Below, piece after piece: positions 56,775 to 64,000 of a DNA stretch of 64,000 bases. The stretch covers positions 1 to 64,000 of the forward strand of contig JAEEQB010000023.1 of assembly GCA_016285075.1 (NCBI GenBank). The letters run 5' to 3'. The stretch comes from Prevotella sp. (GTDB lineage Bacteria > Bacteroidota > Bacteroidia > Bacteroidales > Bacteroidaceae). Positions within the stretch are counted from its first letter, which is position 1; every line of letters starts with the position of its first letter. The notes under the pieces are model-generated. The model saw only the letters and a program-made list of their open reading frames with translations. It had not been told where the DNA came from and did not search any database. The position numbers were made by a program, and so were the translations under genes.

Positions 56775-57264
56775 TGTTGCTGCACGAAAAACAAAGCTGT
56801 ACGAAAAGATGATAAGGTCTTTAGGCGATGCTTTGTGGACTTGCTCAGACATGAGCAAGAGACCGCTTGTGCTGCAACTAATCAAACCATATAAAATTGA
56901 GGTAACTGTTTACTTGTTCCTCGGAACAAACCCTCCTGGAGGCAGGCGTGATGGAGAATATAAGATAACGCTCACTTCCCCCGGACAGCAACGACGGACA
57001 CGAGGAAATTTTGAGAGCGGTTCTGGAATACCTCTCATATTAGCATATATAGAGGATTATGATGTCTATGTATTCTTCAACAACCGCTTTCACACTAATT
57101 TTGGATACAACACTAACGTACAATTCAAACAGGAACTCGTCTTCAATGCTGTTCGTGATGGTGTGTCAAGAATGACAAAAGAAAATGGTGAAACCATTAT
57201 TGGTGCGAGAGGGAGAAATATTGTTGACGGCTTTAAAGAATGGTTCAAGGTCCTATGCAGCTAA
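56761..57264 (+). CDS. Methylase-associated protein; candidate restriction/recognition subunit
   Basis: Overlaps both neighbours; RRDGEYKITLTSPGQ.., LILAYIEDYDVYVFFNNRFH, VQF resemble methylase-associated restriction-component families; not confirmed. Confidence 0.5.
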   Translation: MKMVNVAARKTKLYEKMIRSLGDALWTCSDMSKRPLVLQLIKPYKIEVTVYLFLGTNPPGGRRDGEYKITLTSPGQQRRTRGNFESGSGIPLILAYIEDYDVYVFFNNRFHTNFGYNTNVQFKQELVFNAVRDGVSRMTKENGETIIGARGRNIVDGFKEWFKVLCS

Positions 57265-59369
57265 ACGAATTGGTTATAAAATCCTCATATAGGAAAATCT
57301 CCGACGACATTGCCGAAGATTTTTACATTCCTTGCATGAAGGCCTCTTCACGCTACGATCGTATCTCCGGCTATTTCGGGAGCACTATATACATCGTGGC
57401 ATGGAAGGGGTTGAAGTCGTTTGTCTGTAATAATCACGGAGTGATGCGAATCATCTGTTCACCCTATTTGTCACCAGAAGATTATGATGCTATCCGACGA
57501 GGGACAATTGCCAAAGAGGACCCAACTTTGGCCAACATCTTATTCAGTGAGACGAAGGCCATGTTTGCGAAAGAAACGTTATCCAACCCAGAAAAGGTTT
57601 TAGCCAGCCTCATCTGCAATGGCAATCTTGAAATAAAAATTGCCGTTGGTAGCGACTCTAACCGATTATTTCACGACAAAGTTGGCGTTTTCCATGATAA
57701 TGCAGGCAACTCCATAGCTTTCAGGGGAACTATAAACGAGACGTTCAAAGGTCTTTCCAACGATGGTAATTTTGAATCTCTCGATGCGTTTACGAGTTGG
57801 GAGGAAGGAAAAGACCGGTCACGTTTGTGTGACATTGAAAATGATTTTGAATTGTTGTGGCATAACAAGATTGAGAGCATAAGGGTCTATAGTGTTCCCG
57901 AATCAATAAAAGAGGAGATCAGAAAGCATTACAAACAAGAGTCGCATCATTGGCTTGAACTTATTGACCAGATAGAAGTGACAATTGATAAGTCCACTCA
58001 ATGGTCAGCAGACAAGGATAAAGGTGGACGCAAACCTAGAAAGCACCAGCTTGATGCTTTGGAAAAATGGGTCTCTAACGGGAAAAGAGGCATCTTTGAG
58101 CATGCCACAGGAAGTGGGAAAACTTTTACTGCCATGTGTGCAATTAGGAAAGAACTTGAAGAGGGCAATCCTGTAATAGTGCTTGTTCCCTCCATCGGGT
58201 TACTTGAACAATGGCGTGACGAGTTGAAAGCAACACTAAAGGGGATGGATATTCAATATCTCCTCTGTGGCAGCAATTATTCCAACTGGAAGCATGGTAC
58301 AAATCTCAATAGTTGGACTAAAACTGGATTGCCACAAAAAAGAGTGACTATTGCTGTCATGGATACCGCTTGTAACGGAGAATTCCTTTCAAAAGTTGCA
58401 TGGTCTGACAAATTATTTGTAGTTGCTGATGAAGTTCATCGTATGGGTAGCCCCAGCAGAAGACAGTTTATGACTACAGCCGTATGCGGCGCCCGTTTAG
58501 GCCTTTCAGCAACACCAAAAAGATTTGGGGATTCTATTGGAACACAGGCTATCATTACTTTCTTCGGGGAAATCATCCAGCCCCCATATACCTTGAAGAA
58601 TGCCATTGATGATGGAGTTTTGACCCGATATTTCTATCACCCCCGTGAGGTTAACTTGACAGAGACCGAGCAGCAGGAATGGGATGAAATCACGAAGCAA
58701 ATAAAAATACAATACATCCGCATGTCAGCAAATGAACGCGAAAACTCCATGTCGAACACCCGCTTCAAGATGCTTCTTCTTAGAAGAGCACGCATTATGA
58801 AGCAAGCAACTAATAAAATACAAATAGCCAAAGACATCATAGCCAATCATTATGAAAACGGCCAGAGATGGATTGTCTATTGTGAAGACAAGACACAGCT
58901 TGACCAAGTGGCATTGGCCATTCAGTCGGCTGGTGTTTCGAATGTAATCCGTTATTATTCCGATATGCCTGGCGACAGGATCAAAGCCCTTGAATATTTC
59001 GACTCGATCGGAGGTATCGTTGTGTCTATCAAGTGTTTGGATGAGGGTATTGATATCCCCTCAACGACACATGCTTTGATATTGGCCTCATCAAAAAATC
59101 CACGTGAGTTTATTCAGAGACGAGGGCGCATCCTGCGACGGCACTACGGTAAGAACTATGCGTCACTTTACGATACTATAGTTGTGCCAGAGAATATCAA
59201 TTCAAATATTGCCCATGACACGATAGTTGAAGGCGAACTAGCAAGAGCCATTCAGTTTGGCGATTGGGCAGAAAACAAGACTGGAACGGCCATTCTTAAA
59301 ATGATTGCTCAAGAAAACGACATAAATTATAATTCACTCGTAGAAGAAGGAGGCGAATATGATGAATAA
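57240..59369 (+). CDS. PLD-like nuclease domain fused to SF2 DEAD/DEAH helicase
   Basis: N-terminal RLFHDKVGVFHDNAGNSIAFRGTINETF (PLD-like); helicase HQLDALEKWVSNGKRGIFEHATGSGKTFTAM, VVADEVHRMGS, LGLSATPKR, QRRGRILRRH. Confidence 0.88.
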   Translation: MVQGPMQLNELVIKSSYRKISDDIAEDFYIPCMKASSRYDRISGYFGSTIYIVAWKGLKSFVCNNHGVMRIICSPYLSPEDYDAIRRGTIAKEDPTLANILFSETKAMFAKETLSNPEKVLASLICNGNLEIKIAVGSDSNRLFHDKVGVFHDNAGNSIAFRGTINETFKGLSNDGNFESLDAFTSWEEGKDRSRLCDIENDFELLWHNKIESIRVYSVPESIKEEIRKHYKQESHHWLELIDQIEVTIDKSTQWSADKDKGGRKPRKHQLDALEKWVSNGKRGIFEHATGSGKTFTAMCAIRKELEEGNPVIVLVPSIGLLEQWRDELKATLKGMDIQYLLCGSNYSNWKHGTNLNSWTKTGLPQKRVTIAVMDTACNGEFLSKVAWSDKLFVVADEVHRMGSPSRRQFMTTAVCGARLGLSATPKRFGDSIGTQAIITFFGEIIQPPYTLKNAIDDGVLTRYFYHPREVNLTETEQQEWDEITKQIKIQYIRMSANERENSMSNTRFKMLLLRRARIMKQATNKIQIAKDIIANHYENGQRWIVYCEDKTQLDQVALAIQSAGVSNVIRYYSDMPGDRIKALEYFDSIGGIVVSIKCLDEGIDIPSTTHALILASSKNPREFIQRRGRILRRHYGKNYASLYDTIVVPENINSNIAHDTIVEGELARAIQFGDWAENKTGTAILKMIAQENDINYNSLVEEGGEYDE

Positions 59370-59568
59370 TAACAACAAAATTGACGAGATTAAGAAAGTG
59401 CTGGAACGAATAAGAGCCGAGAAATACTCAGCTGTTCCTGCCAGCATCGTTGAGAAAATCGTAGATGTTCAGGTGAACCACAATGAGGACTCTGAACATA
59501 CAGAAGCTTATAATGAGATTAAAAGTATAGTCAACAACCACCTAAGCAAGATAGACGAAGATGCTTAA
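59359..59568 (+). CDS. Small hypothetical protein of the defence operon
   Basis: 69 aa; overlaps the gene before (11 bp) and after (8 bp). Confidence 0.65.
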   Translation: MMNNNNKIDEIKKVLERIRAEKYSAVPASIVEKIVDVQVNHNEDSEHTEAYNEIKSIVNNHLSKIDEDA

Positions 59569-61546
59569 ATTCAAACAACTGGAAATAACCAACTATGGCC
59601 CGTATTATGGAAGCCATAAGCTTACTTTCTCCCAAAAGAATGGTGTAACAATTGTATGGGGAGACAACGGATTTGGCAAGACCTCTTTGCTCAATTGCTT
59701 CCGTTATGTGATGTGGGGAACTATTATGGGACGTGAAGGCACCATTAGTTCTGACATCTGCAGCCATGTGAATGATAAAGCTGTTAGCGAAGGTAATGGT
59801 ATGCAGATAAGTCTTGACATGGAGTATGACAACAAAACTTATACACTAACGAGAAAGTACGAAAGGAAGGGAGGTGACGGAAAGTTAGACAAGGATTACG
59901 AAGAGCATATTTTCTTAAAGTGCGGATTTGATATCCTTACCGACGACCAACGTATTCACTTTCTCAACACTACATTCCCAGAAAGAATTTCCCGTTTCTA
60001 CCTTTTTGATGCGGAACTTCTGAGTGAATATGAGAACCTACTAATTGTGGATGACGCGAACAACAAGATAAAGAAATCCATTGAGGATATTTTAGGTTTG
60101 CCCGTTCTTGAGCGAGGGGCTAACATGCTGAATGCCATCCAAAAGGGATTAGTTGAGGATGCTGTAAAGAATTCCAAAACTGAAGAAAAGACCAAGCAGG
60201 ATGCTATTCTCTTAGAGTCACTTAGCGACAAAGTAGATGAATTGAATAAGAGTCTTCTGGAACTGCAAGACAAGGTTGATGCTGATGAGAAAAAACTCGG
60301 AGAAATCAAGGAGAAACAAAAGCAAAATGAATCTCTTCAAAGCATCAACACCCAGCAAGATAACATTCGGACTGAATTAAAGGGAAAGGAAGATAACTTG
60401 GATGAAACAAAGCTTGATATAAACCGCAGCATGGAATCGTTATGGAAAACGGTAATAAGTCCTGTAGTTTCACGTCAAGTGGAAGAAGCACGTAAAAGAA
60501 TAAAGGATCTTGACACCAAGAACACTATAGCTAGCGTAGGGCAAAACACATATGAACATATTGATGACATTTTCAGTACGCCTCTGTCTTGCCCTGATTG
60601 CGGTCATATCATAACAAAATTTGTCAAAGATACTGTGTTGGAAAACATTCAAAAGTTATCTTCATCCCCACTGACAGAGGAAGAGATTTCAGAACGTAGT
60701 TCTCTTAATGCAATCGTGTCAAGGTTCACTAATTTCAAAGAAGGTGACACAAAAGAACGCATCTCCGATTTACTAAAACGCAAATCAGAAATACAAGGAA
60801 GTATTGATTTACTCAACGTAAAGCTAACAGAACTGGACAAACAAAGAAAATCTTTGAAGACAACGATTACAGACGAGGAACTTCGTGGACTCATAGATGA
60901 TCAAGTTAAACTGGTTGCGGCTATTGATATTGGAAAGAAGTCAATTGAAGATGCAAAAAATGAAATTGATGAGATCGAAGGCCAGATTGATTCTCTGAAA
61001 CTTAAGATTGCTCAAAACTCCAGTAAAATCAACAAGAAAGTATTTAAGGATGCGGAGTTTGCCAAAAATCTGCACAGCCTCTTTGTTGATGCTATGGCTG
61101 AATATAGTCTGAAAATGAAGGACGCTGTTGAAAAAGATGCAACAGACTTGTTTGTTCGAATAGCTCACAACTCAAACTATAAAGAACTTGAAATCAACGA
61201 AAATTATGGATTGAGAATTGTAAGGAAAGATGGAACATACGTTCCCCATCGCTCCACTGGCTATGAACAAGTTGTTGCTATTTCTCTTATTGGAGCTCTG
61301 CATAAGAACACGCCTATCTCTGGCCCAATCGTTATGGACTCCACATTCCAGAAAATAGACCTGCGTCACAAGAGTAAAGTGATTGACGCACTACCTTCAC
61401 TTAGTGACCAAGTAATAGTGCTTGCTTATGACGGCGAACTTGATAGGAAGTACGCGAAGCAATCTCTGGGAGAAAAACTCATAAATGAAAAACGTATCAA
61501 TAATGATGACGTGAAATCATGGATTGACAATACTGATACTAAATAA
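59561..61546 (+). CDS. SMC-like AAA ATPase, DndD-like, with zinc hook
   Basis: LEITNYGPYYGSHKLTF, WGDNGFGKTSLLNCFRYVMWG, FYLFDAELLSEYENL..IKKSIEDILGLPVLERG, coiled coil, CPDCGH hook, IVMDSTFQKID. Confidence 0.88.
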   Translation: MLKFKQLEITNYGPYYGSHKLTFSQKNGVTIVWGDNGFGKTSLLNCFRYVMWGTIMGREGTISSDICSHVNDKAVSEGNGMQISLDMEYDNKTYTLTRKYERKGGDGKLDKDYEEHIFLKCGFDILTDDQRIHFLNTTFPERISRFYLFDAELLSEYENLLIVDDANNKIKKSIEDILGLPVLERGANMLNAIQKGLVEDAVKNSKTEEKTKQDAILLESLSDKVDELNKSLLELQDKVDADEKKLGEIKEKQKQNESLQSINTQQDNIRTELKGKEDNLDETKLDINRSMESLWKTVISPVVSRQVEEARKRIKDLDTKNTIASVGQNTYEHIDDIFSTPLSCPDCGHIITKFVKDTVLENIQKLSSSPLTEEEISERSSLNAIVSRFTNFKEGDTKERISDLLKRKSEIQGSIDLLNVKLTELDKQRKSLKTTITDEELRGLIDDQVKLVAAIDIGKKSIEDAKNEIDEIEGQIDSLKLKIAQNSSKINKKVFKDAEFAKNLHSLFVDAMAEYSLKMKDAVEKDATDLFVRIAHNSNYKELEINENYGLRIVRKDGTYVPHRSTGYEQVVAISLIGALHKNTPISGPIVMDSTFQKIDLRHKSKVIDALPSLSDQVIVLAYDGELDRKYAKQSLGEKLINEKRINNDDVKSWIDNTDTK

Positions 61547-61557
61547 CAACGTAAGAT

Positions 61558-61941
61558 ATGGAAGATTTACAACAGATTAGATTTCCCCTGGAAGTCATCA
61601 ATATAGCCGAAAGATTCAAGGAGGAGTATGGCCTGACACAAAACTTGCCAATACTAAAATTTGCTTTTGCGTATGCTATAAATCAATTCAAAGATCAAAT
61701 CAACTTTGAAACAGATGATCCACTATACAAAAAAAACGATGGAAGTAATTATGGTATAAACTCTTTTGAGAATGATAGTAATCTGCGAGTAGCTGATTTG
61801 ATAAAAGCCCTTTATCCTCAGTGCGAAACACCTTATCGTTATATGCGTATTGCCATAATCTATGGTATCCTAAAACTTGACAAAGCTAAAAAATACGACC
61901 CTGATTTTCGTATTATTGATGTGATGCAAGATGTACAATAA
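61558..61941 (+). CDS. Small hypothetical protein, DndE-like placement and N-terminus
   Basis: IRFPLEVINIAERFKEEYGLTQNLPILKFAFAYAINQ vaguely resembles DndE-type proteins; 11 bp after the DndD-like gene. Confidence 0.45.
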   Translation: MEDLQQIRFPLEVINIAERFKEEYGLTQNLPILKFAFAYAINQFKDQINFETDDPLYKKNDGSNYGINSFENDSNLRVADLIKALYPQCETPYRYMRIAIIYGILKLDKAKKYDPDFRIIDVMQDVQ

Positions 61942-62161
61942 AAACTGAAACCGTTTATATAGAGGTGTGGAGGCTGCTCTGCCATAAACATATTATCCCG
62001 ATGGGAACTAACAGTTATAAGATTCATCCCCAAATTGCGTAACTTGGTCATCATTAGCAAACAAATATTTTCTCTGAAAGAGATGTTAACGGAATAATAT
62101 GATAAGCCGATTGATATTACGGAGAGGTTTCAAGGATACTCAGAGCCCCGAGACGATAATA

Positions 62162-62260
62162 ACAGGATGGCATAGTATCACCATTTGGGAATGTGAGTTG
62201 AAGCCAGCCCAAAGAGAAATCGCTTGCCATCACACTCAACAAGATATTTCTGATAGACTA
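62162..62260 (+). pseudogene. Possible C-terminal remnant of a Vsr-type mismatch endonuclease
   Basis: GWHSITIWECELKPAQREIACHHTQQDI resembles Vsr C-termini (GWxVxxxWECEL). Confidence 0.4.
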
Positions 62261-62357
62261 CTGTCAAACAATATAAGATACCTGAGGATAAGACAATGAT
62301 AGTTGCAGAGCATAGTTTTGGTAGGTGAACCCCGTTTAATCGATTAACGCAAACCTT

Positions 62358-63470
62358 ATGAATAGACTCGTTATCATAGGAAATGGTTTTGACATGGCAC
62401 ACGGCCTAAAAACCAGTTATAAGGACTTCATTAACTGGTATTGGTCGTATAAAGTAAAAGAATTGCATGGCATCAATGGAAAGCTTTCAGAAGATCCTTT
62501 GTGTAAAATAGAATTAGTTAATGGGGATTCATGGGTAGAATCCCTACGCAAAGATATTATATTCTCTAAAGAAGAATGGTGGCCTTCCATTTATAAGGAT
62601 AGGAAAAAATTTGAACAGGGTTACAGAATAGTACCAACGCCTTTCTTTGACTCAATTCTACAGTCCATTGAAACGCGAGGCTGGGTTGATATAGAGAATG
62701 ACTACTATCAACTATTGAAAAGGAGTACAGAAAATCCAAACTGTGGCTATACAGTCAAAGAACTGAATGACCAGTTAGCGTTTCTGCAAGACAAGCTCAT
62801 AGAATATCTCCGTACAATCAGCACAAACCGACACAAAAAAAATCTGCATAATGCCATGATTGAGTTCTTTGACCCTGCTGATTTCTCAACAGAAGGGAAA
62901 AAGAAGGCATTAGAAAATATGGGGCTTGAGAATACAAACCTTGAAGAAATACAAAATAATTTTGAGGAGCAAAAAAAACTGAGGCCTGAACGTATATTGT
63001 TGTTGAGCTTCAATTACACAGCGACGGCCAAGATGTACAATATTTTTAACCTTGAACACAACTATATCCATGGTGAGTTGGAGCATCCTGAAAATATAAT
63101 ATTTGGCTATGGTGATGATCTTGACAAGGATTACAAGGACATTCTTGACAAAAATGACAAGGAACTATTGAAGAACAACAAGTCTTCAAAATATCTGGAA
63201 ACGAGGCATTACCACGAAATGCTGGAGTTCCTGATGTCAGCACCTTTTCAAGCACTGATAATGGGGCATTCCTGTGGGAATTCCGACAGGACTCTGCTCA
63301 ACACCGTCTTTGAGCATGAGAACTGCGTTTCAATAAAACCCTTCTATCATAAATGGGAAGGCGGTGGTGACAACTATTTGGAACTTGTGCAGAATATTTC
63401 ACGCAACTTCACCAACATGAAGTTATTCAGAGATAGAGTCGTGAACAAAGAGCAATGTAAAACAATGTAA
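62358..63470 (+). CDS. AbiH-family abortive infection protein
   Basis: MNRLVIIGNGFDMAHGLKTSYKDFINWYW start is typical of AbiH; RILLLSFNYTATAKMYN, YIHGELEHPENIIFGYGDD. Confidence 0.88.
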   Translation: MNRLVIIGNGFDMAHGLKTSYKDFINWYWSYKVKELHGINGKLSEDPLCKIELVNGDSWVESLRKDIIFSKEEWWPSIYKDRKKFEQGYRIVPTPFFDSILQSIETRGWVDIENDYYQLLKRSTENPNCGYTVKELNDQLAFLQDKLIEYLRTISTNRHKKNLHNAMIEFFDPADFSTEGKKKALENMGLENTNLEEIQNNFEEQKKLRPERILLLSFNYTATAKMYNIFNLEHNYIHGELEHPENIIFGYGDDLDKDYKDILDKNDKELLKNNKSSKYLETRHYHEMLEFLMSAPFQALIMGHSCGNSDRTLLNTVFEHENCVSIKPFYHKWEGGGDNYLELVQNISRNFTNMKLFRDRVVNKEQCKTM

Positions 63471-63559
63471 CAGACATTAAACTCAAACTATGATGCTCGC
63501 ATCGTGAAAACAGACAAACTGAAATAGAAATAAAGTAACAGATAATTCGTTATAAATAT

Positions 63560-63970
63560 ATGGCACTTACAATAGATGATCTGAAAAAAATGATTCAGAG
63601 TGATGAGCATCGTCAGCTGGAGTTGAAGAAGACTACAGGTGAGCTGAAGGATGGTATGCATACAGCCTGTGCTTTCTTGAATACCGAAGGTGGATGGCTT
63701 ATCTTTGGCGTTGCTCCAACATCGCTGAAGATTCTGGGCCAGCAGGTTACTGACAATACCCAACGAGAGATTGCCCAGGCTCTGAGTTACATGGAGCCGC
63801 AGGTTGATGTACGGGTAGAGTATATTGACATTCCTGGTCGGCCAGACCACAAAGTGATTGCCATGCACTTTGAAGGATGGGCGTGGGGGATGGTGCCTTA
63901 TACTTATCATGGTTGTCCTTACTTTGATTCACGGGACGGTTCTTTGATCCGCAGAAGATGGGTGATGTGA
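63560..63970 (+). pseudogene. AlbA_2 (divergent AAA_4) N-terminal domain, apparently truncated
   Basis: ESxxxELKKTTGELKDGMHTACAFLNTEGGWLIFGVAP and PYTYHGCPYF, then diverges and stops; the AAA_4 half is absent. Confidence 0.55.
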
Positions 63971-64000
63971 TAATAATGACAGAATAAAAACGCTAAAGAA

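Noticed and set aside
59561-61941. True Dnd phosphorothioation system
   Set aside because: DndD/DndE-like genes are present, but no DndA (cysteine desulfurase), DndB or DndC-like genes occur in the window.
49848-63970. Simple insertion of the defence island into one AlbA_2 gene
   Set aside because: Orientation and order of fragments (C-terminal left, N-terminal right, both plus strand) do not fit a single split gene.

Overview
The window looks like a Bacteroidota chromosome segment, probably Prevotella/Segatella-like, judging from repeated TAnnTTTG promoter boxes, BspA/MBG surface-protein domains and the GH/PL enzyme mix. About 2.4-8.5 kb is core housekeeping (frr, rsgA, S9 peptidase, surE, lpxB). 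About 9-17 kb is accessory: a MITE-like element, an Rpn-family nuclease, a putative TA pair and a giant BspA-like protein. About 17.7-40.4 kb holds glycan catabolism (GH20, exo-glucosaminidase-like GH2, GH3, and a three-domain lyase/beta-helix/GH88 fusion), an ECF sigma operon, an SNF2 helicase and a SpoIIE phosphatase. About 40.5-50 kb holds a TOPRIM-NUDIX fusion, Fic, VapE-like and HU-like genes, and a Na/Pi cotransporter-PhoU protein fused to an OmpR-type DNA-binding domain with an 11-bp tandem direct repeat upstream. About 50-64 kb is a defence island with many gene remnants. Its centre is a tightly overlapping operon: XRE regulator, two DNA methyltransferases, a small putative restriction component, a PLD-SF2 helicase, a small ORF, a DndD-like SMC ATPase and a small DndE-like ORF; AbiH follows. 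The two best candidates for undescribed biology are this operon and the transporter-PhoU-wHTH fusion. All family calls come from reading motifs by eye; no database search was run.
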